A program made the position numbers and the translations under genes. A DNA stretch of 64,000 nt from Larsenimonas salina (GTDB taxonomy: Bacteria; Pseudomonadota; Gammaproteobacteria; Pseudomonadales; Halomonadaceae), in assembly GCF_023736155.1 (NCBI RefSeq), contig NZ_JAMLJJ010000001.1:620001-684000 (forward strand). Reading direction: 5' to 3'. Positions 28,321 to 38,656 of the stretch are shown here, piece after piece (positions within the stretch are counted from its first letter, which is position 1; each line of letters opens with the position of its first letter). Below the pieces are notes generated by a model. That model was not told the DNA's origin, made no database searches, and saw only the letters and a list, made by a program, of their open reading frames with translations.

Positions 28321-30357
28321 ATGACTGCGCGAAAGATTCTGGTAACCAGCGCCCTACCCTATGCCAATGGCTCGATTCACCTGGGCCACCTGCTCGAATA
28401 CATCCAGACCGACATCTGGGTTCGCTTTCAAAAAAGCCGCGGCCATGAGTGTCACTATGTCTGCGCCGACGACGCGCACGGCACTGCCATCATGTTGCGC
28501 GCCGAGCAGGAAGGCATTACGCCCCAGGCGCTGATCGACCGTGTCAATCAGGAACATCAGGCCGACTTTGCCCGCTTTCACGTCAACTTCGACAACTACT
28601 ACTCGACCCATTGTGAAGAGAACCGCCTTCACAGCGAGCGCATCTTCAACGCCCTAGACGCCGCCGGCCACATCAAGACCCGCGACATCGAACAGATGTT
28701 TGACCCCGAGCGCGAGATGTTTCTGGCCGACCGTTTCATCAAGGGCACCTGCCCGAAGTGCAAGGCCGACGACCAATACGGCGACAACTGCGAGGCCTGC
28801 GGTGCAGCCTACACGCCAGCCGAGTTGATCGACCCGGTCTCAGCCATTTCCGGTGCCACGCCAGTCGTCAAAAGCTCGACTCACTACTTTTTCGACCTGC
28901 CGGCCTTCGGTAAGTTTCTGGAGCAATGGACTCGAAGCGATGGCCGACTCCAGCCTCAGATCGCCAACAAGCTTCAAGAGTGGTTCGACGCCGGGCTCAA
29001 TCAGTGGGACATCTCCCGTGACGCGCCCTACTTCGGCTTCGAAATTCCAGGCGCGCCGGGCAAGTACTTCTACGTTTGGGTCGATGCACCGATCGGTTAT
29101 CTGGCCAGCTTCCAGAATCTGTGTGAGCGCGAAGGTCTCGAGTTCGACCGCTACTGGAACAAGGATTCCGACGCCGAGGTCTATCACTTCATCGGCAAGG
29201 ACATCGTCTACTTCCACGCCCTGTTCTGGCCGGCCATGCTCGAAGGCGCCGGGCTCAGAACGCCCACGGCGGTCAACTGCCACGGCTTCGTGACCGTCAA
29301 CGGCGCCAAGATGTCGAAATCCCGCGGCACCTTCATCAAGGCCGAAACCTACGCCGAGCACTTGAACCCGGAATACCTGCGCTACTATTTCGCGGCCAAG
29401 CTGACCTCAGGCGTTGACGACCTGGACCTCAACCTCGAGGATTTCGCCGCCCGGGTAAATTCGGATCTGGTCGGCAAGGTAGTCAATATCGCCAGCCGCT
29501 GCGCGGGCTTCATCAAAAAAGCCGGCGGAACCCTCTCTGAGACGGTATCGGAACCCGAGCTGCTTGAGCGCTTCATCAAAGAAGGCGACGTCATCGCAGA
29601 CGATTTCGAAGCGCGCGAGTTCGCCCGCGCCGTTCGCCGAATCATGGCTCTGGCCGATGACGCCAACACCTACATCGCCGAAAAAGCACCGTGGGCTCTA
29701 GCCAAGGAAGACGGCCGCGAACAGGACGTCCTTGATGTTTGCTCCATGGGCATTCACCTCTTCCGCCAGCTGATCGTCTACCTGGCACCGATCGTTCCGA
29801 CGCTTACCGACGACGCCCGTGCGTTTCTCAACCTGGAAAGCATCGACTGGGCAAGCCGCCAGCACTCGCTTGTCGGTCACACGATCAACAAGTTCAAGCC
29901 GTTGATGACCCGCGTCGAGCGTGAGCGTATCGACGCCATGATCGAGGCGTCCAAGGACGTGCTGGTCGAGGAGCAGAAGATCAAGGACGGTGCGAACAAG
30001 GCGCCGACGCCGCTCGATGACGACCCCATCAGCGAGGCGATCGACTTCGACACGTTTTCCGCCGTCGACCTACGCATTGCCTTGATCAAGCGCGCCGAAA
30101 GCGTTGACGGCGCCAAGAAGCTTTTGAAGCTCACGCTCGATCTCGGTGGCACCGAAAAGACCGTGTTCTCGGGCATTAAGGCGCATTACAGCCCGGAAGC
30201 ATTGGAAGGCCGCTTGACCGTCATGGTTGCTAACCTTGCCCCGCGCAAGATGCGCTTCGGGGTATCCGAAGGCATGGTGCTGGCCTCCGGCGACGAGGGC
30301 GGCATCTACCTATTGTCCCCGGATAACGGTGCCAAGCCCGGTCAGCGCGTCAGTTAA
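28321..30357 (+). CDS. metG: Methionyl-tRNA synthetase
   Basis: 678 residues; charges tRNA-Met. Class I motifs are HLGH (residues 20-23, HIGH box) and KMSKS (330-334). A zinc knuckle is formed by Cys144, Cys147, Cys157 and Cys160 in the [18 protein letters not shown] segment. The C-terminal about 110 residues form the EMAP/Trbp111-like tRNA-binding and dimerisation domain ([15 protein letters not shown] to KPGQRVS). Complete and ordinary. The gene opens the plus-strand run metG, diguanylate cyclase, rnfB, nth. Confidence 0.98.
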   Translation: MTARKILVTSALPYANGSIHLGHLLEYIQTDIWVRFQKSRGHECHYVCADDAHGTAIMLRAEQEGITPQALIDRVNQEHQADFARFHVNFDNYYSTHCEENRLHSERIFNALDAAGHIKTRDIEQMFDPEREMFLADRFIKGTCPKCKADDQYGDNCEACGAAYTPAELIDPVSAISGATPVVKSSTHYFFDLPAFGKFLEQWTRSDGRLQPQIANKLQEWFDAGLNQWDISRDAPYFGFEIPGAPGKYFYVWVDAPIGYLASFQNLCEREGLEFDRYWNKDSDAEVYHFIGKDIVYFHALFWPAMLEGAGLRTPTAVNCHGFVTVNGAKMSKSRGTFIKAETYAEHLNPEYLRYYFAAKLTSGVDDLDLNLEDFAARVNSDLVGKVVNIASRCAGFIKKAGGTLSETVSEPELLERFIKEGDVIADDFEAREFARAVRRIMALADDANTYIAEKAPWALAKEDGREQDVLDVCSMGIHLFRQLIVYLAPIVPTLTDDARAFLNLESIDWASRQHSLVGHTINKFKPLMTRVERERIDAMIEASKDVLVEEQKIKDGANKAPTPLDDDPISEAIDFDTFSAVDLRIALIKRAESVDGAKKLLKLTLDLGGTEKTVFSGIKAHYSPEALEGRLTVMVANLAPRKMRFGVSEGMVLASGDEGGIYLLSPDNGAKPGQRVS

Positions 30358-30388
30358 CCACCGGCACCGCTACACTTAATGCCCCACC

Positions 30389-30428
30389 TGCCGATAACTT
30401 CAACCGGTGAATCATGGAGTTATCGGCA
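30389..30428 (+). promoter_or_regulatory. Inverted repeat at the start of the diguanylate cyclase gene
   Basis: A perfect 11-base inverted repeat, TGCCGATAACT (30389-30399) and AGTTATCGGCA (30418-30428), with an 18-base loop. The ATG at 30431 follows two bases after it, and the only ribosome-site-like GGAG (30416-30419) lies at the loop/stem border. It may be an RNA hairpin that masks the start, or an operator. There is no T-run, so it is not a normal terminator for metG. Confidence 0.6.
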
Positions 30429-30430
30429 AA

Positions 30431-32035
30431 ATGACCCTTTCTCTGCGTAAACGGTTTCTGCTGCGTTTAAGCCTTGTGGGTGTGACGTCCATCGTCCTGA
30501 TCTACGTGGCGTCCTTTGCCCTGATTCAGCCACGAATGCTCGCGGGCGAGACGCGTTATGCACACGCTAACCTCGATCGCATCACCCATCTGCTCGACTC
30601 CCGTATGACGAATTTGAACGGTACCACACGCGATTGGGCGCACTGGGACATGTCGATCGAGTTTGTTGAAGGGCGCATGCCGACCTATCCCACTGTCAAC
30701 TTCAGCGAGGCCATGCTTAGGGACACCCAGCAGACGCTGATGATTTTTTTCGACAAGCGCCAACAGGTTCGCTGGGTCGTGGGCATTGACCCGAGTACCG
30801 GCCAATACACCTCCTGTGAAGGAGGAAAAGGCGCATGCGCCTGGAGTCTTGAGCTGGTCAGGCTGATCGATGATCACATTTCAAGCCAGCCGCCGCGCGC
30901 CGAAAGCTGGCTGCTCAGTAGCCCCATGCCGGCCATGGTCGCCACCAGCCCGATTCTGACCACCGACGCCCGCGGGCCAACCCGAGGCTGGCTCGCCATC
31001 GTTCAATTACTCGATGAAAACTGGCAGGAACAGGCGAGAACACAGACCGGTCTCCAGCTATCGATCAAGGCCGTGCCTAAAGCCTATCCGGGTCGAATGG
31101 CCGTGACCGCCCACTCGACCACCATCAACCGCAACGCAAGCGACAAAATAACCGTGACACGGCTGATCAAGGCCTCGCCCGAAAACGCCTACCTCGCCAT
31201 CACGGCTATACTGCCACGCACCGACTATCAAGGCAGCATCCGCGCCCTGTTTGGCGTCACGGCAACGCTTGCCCTCATTTTTACCCTGACGCTCATATCG
31301 GTCGCAGTGCTGCTTGAGCGGCTGATCATCAAGCCGATGCACACGCTCGGCACCTACACTCAGACCCTTCGCCACCAGGAAGACCGTTTTAACCCGCTGC
31401 CAGAGTCTCTTTTGAGCCGAGACGACGAAATAGGGCTTCTCGCCCGAGATGTACAGCGCCTGATCAACGAAGAGCGCACCCGCAACGTCACGCTTTTGCA
31501 TCAGACCCGCACCGATGAGCTCACGGGTCTTGCCAATCGCCGTCAGTTCGAGGAATGCCTTCAGCACGCACTTGAACAGGCGCGCACGGAAGAGACGCCG
31601 CTGTGTGTTTTGATGATCGATATCGATTTTTTCAAAGGCTACAACGATCATTTCGGCCACCCCGAAGGCGACCAATGCCTGCGCATGGTGGGCGATCTGA
31701 TGCAATCCTGTTTCGCCGATGGCGATGAGCTGGCTGCGCGCACCGGCGGCGAAGAGTTCATGGTGCTCCTGCCAAATACCGCCCTCGAATCCGCACGACA
31801 ACGCGCCGAAGGGCTCATGCGCGAGCTCAGTGAGCGGCGCATTCCCCACCCCGGGTCGCAGGTCAGCACGTACCTGACCCTGAGTATCGGATTAAGCATC
31901 CTGAAACCCGGCGCCGAGCGCAGCCCGAAAGACCTGATTAAGGCAGCCGACATCGCGCTCTACGCCGCCAAGACCAACGGCCGCAATCGTGTGGTGACTG
32001 AGCACGGATTCAGGCCAAGCCTGAATGATCAATGA
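30431..32035 (+). CDS. Membrane-bound CHASE4-GGDEF diguanylate cyclase
   Basis: 534 residues. A short N-terminus and membrane helix (SLVGVTSIVLIYVASFALI) lead to a periplasmic CHASE4 domain (TRDWAHWDMSIEFVEG is its hallmark), a second helix (about 275-300), a HAMP-like linker and a GGDEF domain. The active site is GGEEF near residue 440, with RTDELTGLANRR and DIDFFKGYNDHFGHPEGD upstream, so it should make cyclic di-GMP from GTP. A typical I-site RxxD is not obvious. The ATG was chosen; a GTG at 30407 would start inside the inverted repeat. It sits where pseudomonads carry the rnf operon. Confidence 0.9.
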   Translation: MTLSLRKRFLLRLSLVGVTSIVLIYVASFALIQPRMLAGETRYAHANLDRITHLLDSRMTNLNGTTRDWAHWDMSIEFVEGRMPTYPTVNFSEAMLRDTQQTLMIFFDKRQQVRWVVGIDPSTGQYTSCEGGKGACAWSLELVRLIDDHISSQPPRAESWLLSSPMPAMVATSPILTTDARGPTRGWLAIVQLLDENWQEQARTQTGLQLSIKAVPKAYPGRMAVTAHSTTINRNASDKITVTRLIKASPENAYLAITAILPRTDYQGSIRALFGVTATLALIFTLTLISVAVLLERLIIKPMHTLGTYTQTLRHQEDRFNPLPESLLSRDDEIGLLARDVQRLINEERTRNVTLLHQTRTDELTGLANRRQFEECLQHALEQARTEETPLCVLMIDIDFFKGYNDHFGHPEGDQCLRMVGDLMQSCFADGDELAARTGGEEFMVLLPNTALESARQRAEGLMRELSERRIPHPGSQVSTYLTLSIGLSILKPGAERSPKDLIKAADIALYAAKTNGRNRVVTEHGFRPSLNDQ

Positions 32036-32089
32036 CGGGTAAACGCGTATACTGGCCGCCTTTGAAACACAGACAGATTACCCCGCGCC

Positions 32090-33085
32090 ATGAACGCAGC
32101 TATTGTTTTGCTTGATGACATCGATGCGGCCCTGCCGCAAACCCAATGCGGCAAGTGCGGCCACCCGGGCTGTCGCCCTTACGCACGCGCCATTGCCGAA
32201 GGCGAGGCCATCAACAAGTGCCCGCCGGGCGGGCAGGCAACCGTCGCTCGTCTGGCAGATTTACTCGAGCTTGAAGAGCCGCCGCTGGCAGTCGACGCCG
32301 AAACACCACAGGTCGCGGTCATTCGCGAGGATGAGTGCATCGGGTGCACCAAGTGCATCAAGGCCTGTCCGGTCGATGCCATCGTCGGCGCCTCGAAGCA
32401 GATGCATACCGTCATCGAGTCTGAATGCACCGGCTGCGAGCTGTGCATCGCGCCCTGCCCGGTCGACTGCATCGACCTTATCATCGACCCGGCGTGGCAA
32501 GCCTGCGATACCGAACACGAACAGCGCACCTTCCTCGACAACCGCGCCGAGCTGGCGCGTCGACGCTTTGAAGCCCACACCGCCCGAGAAGACACTCGAC
32601 GCACTCAAAGAAAGCGCAGCCAAAACGCACGACAAGGTGACTCGGCGGTAGCGACCGAGGCGGCAACACCTGCACTTGACCATTTGGACATGACCGATCT
32701 GAAAGCGGCCAAGGCGGCAACCCAGGCCCGGCTACGACGGTTTGAGCGTCAGTTCAAACACGTCAACGAGCCAGAGCGTCAAGAGCTTGAACACCGGCAC
32801 CGCGCAGCCAAGGCGTATCTGGGCGCCATCGAGCAACGTCTCGACGCTCTGCAGGCGCCGACACAGATGGCATCGACCGAGCAGCAAGGTCCAAATCTCA
32901 AGCAGCTTCGCATCGCGCTCAAGGCCGCCGAAACCACCGAGAAACAGGCTCAGAAACAATTGAAACGGCTCGAGATAAAGGGCACGGCCGAGCAGGCCGA
33001 AGCCGCGCGCGCTCAGCTTGAACGCGCACACGCCAACAAGGCGGCCGCTCAAAAAGCACTTGAGCAGGCGGAGGCCCTGACATGA
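32090..33085 (+). CDS. Orphan RnfB-like ferredoxin protein with long charged C-terminal tail
   Basis: 331 residues. Cys20, Cys23, Cys28 and Cys44 ([10 protein letters not shown], then CPPGG) form the 4Fe-4S domain of RnfB. Two ferredoxin motifs follow: Cys83/86/89/93 and Cys113/116/119/123. RnfB proteins normally begin with a membrane helix; here the cluster domain starts almost at residue 14, so the protein is probably soluble. Residues about 140-331 are Lys/Glu/Gln/Ala-rich and predicted helical or coiled coil. The rnfA, C, D, G and E genes are missing around it. It overlaps nth by ATGA, so it may serve the Fe-S enzyme Nth or other electron transfer; that is inference. Confidence 0.85.
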   Translation: MNAAIVLLDDIDAALPQTQCGKCGHPGCRPYARAIAEGEAINKCPPGGQATVARLADLLELEEPPLAVDAETPQVAVIREDECIGCTKCIKACPVDAIVGASKQMHTVIESECTGCELCIAPCPVDCIDLIIDPAWQACDTEHEQRTFLDNRAELARRRFEAHTAREDTRRTQRKRSQNARQGDSAVATEAATPALDHLDMTDLKAAKAATQARLRRFERQFKHVNEPERQELEHRHRAAKAYLGAIEQRLDALQAPTQMASTEQQGPNLKQLRIALKAAETTEKQAQKQLKRLEIKGTAEQAEAARAQLERAHANKAAAQKALEQAEALT

Positions 33086-33720
33086 ATGCGGAAAAACGCC
33101 GCTTGATCTTCGAGCGCCTTCACGCCGAAAACCCACACCCAACGACCGAGCTCATGTGGTCGACGCCGTTCGAGCTTCTGGTCGCCGTGGCGCTGTCGGC
33201 GCAGTCAACCGACGTCGGCGTCAACAAGGCCACCGCCCGACTTTTTCCGGTCGCCAATACACCAAACGCGATCCTTGAACTCGGGCTTGATGGCGTCAAG
33301 GCCCACATCAAGACTCTTGGGCTCTACAACAACAAGGCCAAGAACCTGATCGCGATGAGCGAGCAGCTTTTAAGCAAGCATAACGGGAACGTGCCCGGCG
33401 AGCGCGCCGCGCTCGAAGCGCTCCCGGGTGTCGGGCGCAAGACCGCCAACGTGATCCTGAACACCGCGTTCGGCGAACCCACCATCGCGGTCGACACCCA
33501 CATTTTTCGGGTCTCGAATCGCACCAAGCTTGCCCCGGGCAAGAACGTCAATGAGGTCGAGGCCAAGCTCAACAAGGTCGTTGCCAAGCCGTTTCGCCAG
33601 AACGCCCATCACTGGCTGATTCTGCACGGCCGTTACACCTGCCTTGCCCGAAAACCACGCTGTGGCAGCTGTGTGATCGAGGACCTGTGCGAGTACAAGG
33701 ACAAGGTCGAGCTCGACTGA
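33082..33720 (+). CDS. nth: Endonuclease III
   Basis: 212-residue DNA glycosylase/AP lyase that removes oxidised pyrimidines. It has the helix-hairpin-helix with catalytic lysine ([13 protein letters not shown]), the aspartate in VDTHIFRV, and the C-terminal cluster Cys187-x6-Cys194-x2-Cys197-x5-Cys203, the same numbering as E. coli Nth. Its start overlaps rnfB, keeping the rnf-nth adjacency known from pseudomonads. Confidence 0.98.
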   Translation: MNAEKRRLIFERLHAENPHPTTELMWSTPFELLVAVALSAQSTDVGVNKATARLFPVANTPNAILELGLDGVKAHIKTLGLYNNKAKNLIAMSEQLLSKHNGNVPGERAALEALPGVGRKTANVILNTAFGEPTIAVDTHIFRVSNRTKLAPGKNVNEVEAKLNKVVAKPFRQNAHHWLILHGRYTCLARKPRCGSCVIEDLCEYKDKVELD

Positions 33721-33727
33721 CCGATGC

Positions 33728-34018
33728 TTACGACTCGAACAGGCGCGGCCCCTGCTCATCGATCAAGCGGTGCGCCTTCTGGCGGGTCAGTTCGATGCAG
33801 CCCTCACGGTCCGGCAGCATGTCGGAGCGCTCGAAGCGGTACGGCGCCTCGTCCGTTTCCGTTCGCTTGATCAACCCACTGACGCGAAACTGCCCTCCGA
33901 CCGGCTGCGGCACCGGCACGACCCAGTAGCCGTTGTATTCCGTGGCCTCAGCCTCGGTCCCTGCAGGTGCCGCCTTTTCGCGGCCACCTGAAAGGGCGCT
34001 CAGAAGTCGTTTAAACAT
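33728..34018 (-). CDS. HlyU-family small protein
   Basis: 96 residues. After a short basic N-terminus (MFKRLLSALSG) and a linker comes the HlyU-like domain: EYNGYWVVPVPQPVGGQFRV, then RFERSDMLPDREGC and a closing helix ending in DEQGPRLF. Some members are annotated as transcriptional activators, but a DNA-binding motif is not visible and the general role is uncertain. Convergent with nth, divergent from nfo. Confidence 0.8.
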   Translation of the reverse strand: MFKRLLSALSGGREKAAPAGTEAEATEYNGYWVVPVPQPVGGQFRVSGLIKRTETDEAPYRFERSDMLPDREGCIELTRQKAHRLIDEQGPRLFES

Positions 34019-34136
34019 GAAAGGTACCTCACAAATAGTGCCTTGCTGTGATCGGAATCGAGAAAGCCTATCACGGATCATGCTGAGTCACGCGGGCATG
34101 ATCGCTACACTGTAGGCCGCGTACAAGGAGACCCGC

Positions 34137-34994
34137 ATGACCGAATTTTTCGTAGGCGCCCACGTCAGTGCCGCCGGTGGCGTCGAACACGCCGTCGAGC
34201 GTGCCCATGAGCTCAACGCCACGGCGTTTGCCCTGTTCACCAAGAACCAGCGCCAATGGGTCGGCAAACCATTGACCGACGACAACATCGAGCGCTTTAA
34301 GGCCAACTGCGCACGACTCGGCTACACCCCCGACCAGATCCTGCCCCACGACAGCTATCTGATCAATCTGGGCCATCCGGAGGCAGACAAGCTCGAGAAA
34401 TCCCGCGCCGCCTTTCTCGATGAGTTACAGCGCTGCGAACAGCTCGGACTTACGCTTTTGAACTTTCATCCGGGCAGTCATCTGCGCCAGATCAGTGAGG
34501 ATGACTGCTTGAAACGCATTGCCGAGTCGGTCAATGACGCGTTGTCGCGCACCCGAGGCGTTACCGCCGTGATTGAAAACACCGCCGGCCAGGGCAGTAA
34601 TCTTGGGCACCGCTTCGAGCACCTGGCCCGAATCATCGAGCGGGTCGATGACAAGCGCCGGGTCGGGGTCTGCATCGACACCTGCCACGCCTTTGCCGCC
34701 GGCTACGATCTGCGAACGCCAGAGGCGTTCAAGGCGACCTTCGATGACTTCGAGGCGACCGTTGGCTTCAATTACCTTCGCGGCATGCATCTAAATGACG
34801 CCAAGGTCACGCTTGGCAGCCGCAAGGACCGCCACCACAGCCTGGGCCAGGGGGAAATCGGCGCCGATGCGTTTCGGATGATCATGCAGGATGCGCGGTT
34901 CAAGGGCGTACCCATGGTGCTCGAGACTGTCGATCCAAGCATCTGGCAGGATGAAATCGCCTGGCTCAAGGCCCAGCGTTACGGCGCACACTGA
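34137..34994 (+). CDS. nfo: Endonuclease IV (AP endonuclease)
   Basis: 285 residues, TIM-barrel enzyme with three zinc ions that cuts 5' of abasic sites. Zinc and active-site motifs are visible: [67 protein letters not shown] and VLETVD. ACAAGGAGA precedes the ATG. Length equals E. coli Nfo. Together with nth it places two base-excision-repair enzymes within 2 kb. Confidence 0.98.
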   Translation: MTEFFVGAHVSAAGGVEHAVERAHELNATAFALFTKNQRQWVGKPLTDDNIERFKANCARLGYTPDQILPHDSYLINLGHPEADKLEKSRAAFLDELQRCEQLGLTLLNFHPGSHLRQISEDDCLKRIAESVNDALSRTRGVTAVIENTAGQGSNLGHRFEHLARIIERVDDKRRVGVCIDTCHAFAAGYDLRTPEAFKATFDDFEATVGFNYLRGMHLNDAKVTLGSRKDRHHSLGQGEIGADAFRMIMQDARFKGVPMVLETVDPSIWQDEIAWLKAQRYGAH

Positions 34995-35074
34995 GCAGAG
35001 TCGCTCGTGCCTAGTCAGTGGCCGATACGCCCGGTATGCTGAGCGGCCCTCACCAGCAAGACTGAGCGTCTGCC

Positions 35075-35371
35075 ATGCACGAAGATTCTTCGTTTTTCGG
35101 CGATGTGGGCGAAGCCATTGGCGCCGTCCTCAAGAGCCTGATCGACTTTCTGTCCAGTATCTGGCAGAACTTTTTCGGCGCCATCGACGATTTCATCGAT
35201 GGCGTCACCCGCTCACTCGGCATCAGCCCGTCGGTGTTCAGCATCGCACTTCTGGTCATCGGGTTGATGTTTCTCTATGGCGCGGTGCGCGCCTTCATGC
35301 GCGGCAGCATCCTCGGCGGCGCGTTCAGGCTCGGCATCGGCGTGATTCTGCTGAGCTGGCTGACCCAGTAA
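35075..35371 (+). CDS. Small membrane protein of unknown function
   Basis: 98 residues. An amphipathic N-terminal half (VGEAIGAVLKSLIDFLSSIW) is followed by two hydrophobic segments (FSIALLVIGLMFLYGAVRAF and GIGVILLSWLTQ) separated by a basic turn, so it is probably an inner-membrane protein. No domain is recognised. It lies 80 bases after nfo and is followed by a palindromic terminator, so it may share the nfo transcript or have its own. Confidence 0.7.
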   Translation: MHEDSSFFGDVGEAIGAVLKSLIDFLSSIWQNFFGAIDDFIDGVTRSLGISPSVFSIALLVIGLMFLYGAVRAFMRGSILGGAFRLGIGVILLSWLTQ

Positions 35372-35424
35372 TACTTATCGAGTGACACTGATTCAGTACC
35401 CCTGACTCAGTAACCCAAACGACA

Positions 35425-35457
35425 GCGAGGCGGGCCATGGCCCGCCTCGCTCGTTTT
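35425..35457. terminator. Palindromic terminator between small membrane gene and pepN
   Basis: GCGAGGCGGGCC-ATGGCCCGCCTCGC is a perfect 26-base palindrome (35425-35450) followed by TCGTTTTA. The short T-run favours the plus direction. Confidence 0.7.
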
Positions 35458-35481
35458 ACAGCATGACCTACCGGCCAAACA

Positions 35482-38118
35482 TCATGCGCTGGTCAGCGCC
35501 TTGTCCACTACTTCATAGACGTTGCGCGACAGCGGCTCGGCCTTGATCCGCTCGAGCTGCTCGAGCATCAGGGCGCGCCGGGTTCCGTCCAGTCGCTTGA
35601 AGCGCGTCAGCGGCAGTACCATGCGTGCCGCAATTTCCGGGTTGAGCCGGTTAAGCTCGATGACGACATCGGCGAGCAGCCGATATCCCTGTCCGTCACG
35701 GCGATGGAAATTGACCCGGTTCTGATTGACGAACGTACCGATCAGGGCGCGAACGCGATTGGGGTTCTTGATCGAAAACGCCGGATGCGCCATCAGAAAC
35801 CGCACCCGCTCCAGCGCGTCCTCATGCGGACGAGACACCTGGGTCGCGAACCACTGATCCATGACCAGCGGGTCGTGCGCCCAGCGCTCGCCGAAGGCGC
35901 GTATCGCCGGGTCGCCGATCGACGTATCGCCGGCGTGGGCGAGCTGGGTCAGCGCCGCACGTACATCGGTCATGTTGGCGTTGGCCTCAAACTGCTGGCG
36001 CGCGTACGCAAACGCGTCATCCCGGCCGGACGCACACAGGTAGGCAAGCGCCACATTCTTGAGGCTTCGTTGAGCGATCTGGTCAAAATCCGGCGCGTAG
36101 GCAGCGTCGCTTTGCTCCTGGGTATAGAGCGTCTCGAAGGCCTCGAACAGCGTGTCCCCAAGGCATGCGATGGCAAAACGGCGTGCCTGGTGGATGGCGT
36201 CGATATCGACCGTCGTTTGCTGTTCGGCGATGAATGCCTCGGTAGGCAATGTCAGCATCTCGGCAAGCACCGCCTTGTCACTGGCCGGCGTTTCAACAAG
36301 CGAGCGCACGGTCTCGACGAAGAACTCGTCGAGCACCATCTCGTCACCGCGGCGATAGGCCGCCATCAATGTTTCGAGCTCCTTGAGCGCAAGCTGCTGA
36401 CCGGCGTCCCAGCGGTTGAAGCCGTCGCTGTCATGGCGCATCAGAAACGAAAGCTGTTCTCGCGAGAGCGTCTGCTTAAGCTTCACCGGCGCCGAGAAGC
36501 CGCGCAGAAGCGAGGGCACCGGCGCGTGGGGCACGTCCTCGAACACGAACTGCTTGGTCGATTCGTCCAGATTCAAGACCGTCGAGGAGCCAAGCGACTG
36601 CCCGTCGATCACCAGTGCCATATCGACGCCCTGCTCGTCCAGAAGCCCCATTTCGACCGGGATCTGAAGCGGCGCCTTTTCCTCCTGACCAGGCGTTGCC
36701 GGCGTGTGCTGACTGAGCGTCAGCATAAAGGTGCGCCGCTCGGCGTCATAGGCGCTGTCGACACTGATCTCGGGCGTGCCGGCCTGGGAATACCAGCGCA
36801 TGAACTGGGTCAGATCAAGGTTTAACACCTCCGCCATACAGTCGACGAAGTCCTCGACCCGCACCGCCTGACCGTCAAACCGCTCGAAATAGAGATCGGA
36901 GCCCTGGCGGAAGGTCTCCCACCCGAGCAGATTGCACAGCATCCGCACCACTTCGGCGCCTTTTTCATACACCGTCAGGGTGTAGAAGTTGGAAATTTCG
37001 ATGAAATGATCCGGGCGAACCGGGTGCGCGGTCGGGCCGCTGTCCTCGGCGAACTGAGCCGTTCGAAGCAGCGCCACATCCTCGATGCGCTTGACCGGCG
37101 CCGAATTCATGTCGGAGGAAAAAAGCTGGTCCCGGAAGACGGTAAAGCCTTCCTTGAGCGCCAGCTGGAACCAGTCGCGGCAGGTTACCCGGTTGCCTGA
37201 CCAGTTATGAAAATACTCGTGGGCGACAATGCCCTCGATGCGCTGGAACATCGCATCGACGGTGGTGTCTGGGTTGGCAAGCACGGCGGAGCTATTGAAG
37301 ATGTTGAGCCCCTTGTTCTCCATGGCGCCCATGTTGAAGTCATCTACCGCAACAATCATGAACAGATCAAGGTCGTATTCGCGGCCGAAACGCTCTTCGT
37401 CCCAGCGCATCGAGTGCTTGAGCGCGGTCATCGCGAACGCGGTCTTGTCGAGGTTCTGTTGCTCGACCCAGATCTGAAGCGTGACCTCGCGCCCGCCTTG
37501 CGTCGTGAACTGATCCTCGATCTTCTCGAGATTGCCGGCCACCAGCGCAAACAGATACGCAGGCTTAGGGTGCGGGTCGTTCCAGGTCACGAAATGGCGA
37601 CCGTCCGGCAGCTCACCGCGCTCGACCGGGTTGCCGTTGGCCAGAAGAATCGGGGTCGCCGCCTGATCCCCGATGACGGTGGTCGTGAACGTGGCCATGA
37701 CGTCGGGGCGATCCGGGTAGAAGGTGATGCGGCGAAAGCCTTCCGGCTCGCACTGAGTGCAGAACATGCCGTTGGACTGGTAAAGCCCTTCGAGGGCGGT
37801 GTTGCTGGCCGGCGCAAGCACTACCTCGGTGTCGAGCCGAAAGCGCTCGGGCACGGTGTGAATCGTGAGCGCGCGATCAGTCACCTCGAACTCACCGGGC
37901 TCAAGTGGCTGGCCGTCGATTGCCACGTGCTCAAGCGTCAAATGATCGCCAGCGAGCACCAGCGCCGCGTCAGACGCCGTGCCCGGGGCGCGCGTAATCT
38001 GAAGCGTTGCTTGAACGCGGGTCGCTTCAGGGGCGAGATCGAAGCGAAGCTCGGTGTGCTCGACCTGATAACGGGGCGGCTGATAATCCTTCAAATAAAT
38101 CGCATGTGGCTCGGCCAT
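35482..38118 (-). CDS. pepN: Aminopeptidase N
   Basis: M1-family zinc metallopeptidase of 878 residues that removes N-terminal amino acids from peptides in the cytosol. The exopeptidase motif GAMEN and the zinc site HEYFHNWSGNRVTCRDWFQLALKE (HEXXH-x18-E) are intact. The N-terminal beta domain (PPRYQVEHTELRFDLAPEAT) and C-terminal alpha-solenoid are complete. The start MAEPHAIYLKDYQPP has AAGGAG upstream. Ordinary for the family. Confidence 0.97.
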   Translation of the reverse strand: MAEPHAIYLKDYQPPRYQVEHTELRFDLAPEATRVQATLQITRAPGTASDAALVLAGDHLTLEHVAIDGQPLEPGEFEVTDRALTIHTVPERFRLDTEVVLAPASNTALEGLYQSNGMFCTQCEPEGFRRITFYPDRPDVMATFTTTVIGDQAATPILLANGNPVERGELPDGRHFVTWNDPHPKPAYLFALVAGNLEKIEDQFTTQGGREVTLQIWVEQQNLDKTAFAMTALKHSMRWDEERFGREYDLDLFMIVAVDDFNMGAMENKGLNIFNSSAVLANPDTTVDAMFQRIEGIVAHEYFHNWSGNRVTCRDWFQLALKEGFTVFRDQLFSSDMNSAPVKRIEDVALLRTAQFAEDSGPTAHPVRPDHFIEISNFYTLTVYEKGAEVVRMLCNLLGWETFRQGSDLYFERFDGQAVRVEDFVDCMAEVLNLDLTQFMRWYSQAGTPEISVDSAYDAERRTFMLTLSQHTPATPGQEEKAPLQIPVEMGLLDEQGVDMALVIDGQSLGSSTVLNLDESTKQFVFEDVPHAPVPSLLRGFSAPVKLKQTLSREQLSFLMRHDSDGFNRWDAGQQLALKELETLMAAYRRGDEMVLDEFFVETVRSLVETPASDKAVLAEMLTLPTEAFIAEQQTTVDIDAIHQARRFAIACLGDTLFEAFETLYTQEQSDAAYAPDFDQIAQRSLKNVALAYLCASGRDDAFAYARQQFEANANMTDVRAALTQLAHAGDTSIGDPAIRAFGERWAHDPLVMDQWFATQVSRPHEDALERVRFLMAHPAFSIKNPNRVRALIGTFVNQNRVNFHRRDGQGYRLLADVVIELNRLNPEIAARMVLPLTRFKRLDGTRRALMLEQLERIKAEPLSRNVYEVVDKALTSA

Positions 38119-38190
38119 GGGGCACTCCTTGATAAATCGTGCCCCAAGTGTACGACGCCACCTCAAACAAGGCCAAAGCGCGCCCGCGAT

Positions 38191-38568
38191 TCATTTTAAG
38201 CGCTCGCTCATTGGTCGAGGCCGGGTCACCAAAAACACCGCCACCGCCGCGAGCACCGCCCAGATCAAAAGCTTGAGCCACAACATCGAAATCAATACGC
38301 CGACCCACACCGCGCCCACGGCCATGGCGGCCACCGCCATGATCTTGGCTCGCCTTGAGATGGCGCGCTCGTCTTCCCATTGTCGGATGTGTGGCCCGGC
38401 GAACCGGTGGTTTCGGATCCAGTCGGCAAAGCGGGTCGAGCCCTTGGACGCACAAAAGACCGCCAGCAGCATGAACGGCGCGGTCGGCATGATCGGAAGC
38501 ACCACGCCGATCACGCCGAGGGCGAAGCTCACGCCTGCAAGCGCAACCCACAGTCGCCGCATCCACAT
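38191..38568 (-). CDS. DUF454 (YbaN-type) membrane protein, copy 1
   Basis: 125 residues with the DUF454 layout: helix 1 (LWVALAGVSFALGVIGVVLP), the conserved IMPTAPFMLLAVFCASKGSTRF loop and re-entrant segment, a cytosolic WIRNHRFAGPHIRQWEDERAI stretch, and two further helices. Function of the family is unknown. A paralogue lies 5 kb away at 43346-43792. It follows leuA in the sense that leuA is upstream on the same strand, but a terminator separates them. Confidence 0.82.
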   Translation of the reverse strand: MWMRRLWVALAGVSFALGVIGVVLPIMPTAPFMLLAVFCASKGSTRFADWIRNHRFAGPHIRQWEDERAISRRAKIMAVAAMAVGAVWVGVLISMLWLKLLIWAVLAAVAVFLVTRPRPMSERLK

Positions 38569-38590
38569 GGTTCTGTCCTCGTTCTCAGCA

Positions 38591-38627
38591 TGAAAAACGC
38601 CCGCCCCCCTTGGCGGGGGCAGGCGTT
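38591..38627 (-). terminator. Terminator after leuA
   Basis: On the minus strand AACGCC...GGGGGC with matching GCCCCC...GGCGTT forms a GC-rich stem with a small internal mismatch, followed by TTTTT. Confidence 0.8.
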
Positions 38628-38656
38628 AAGACCACGGGTCGAGCGTGTCGTTCCGC

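Noticed and set aside
35704-36825. Open frame of about 370 codons opposite pepN, and similar long frames opposite leuA (38645-39832)
   Set aside because: Both lie wholly inside strong real genes and show only the Arg/Leu/His-rich composition of antisense frames.
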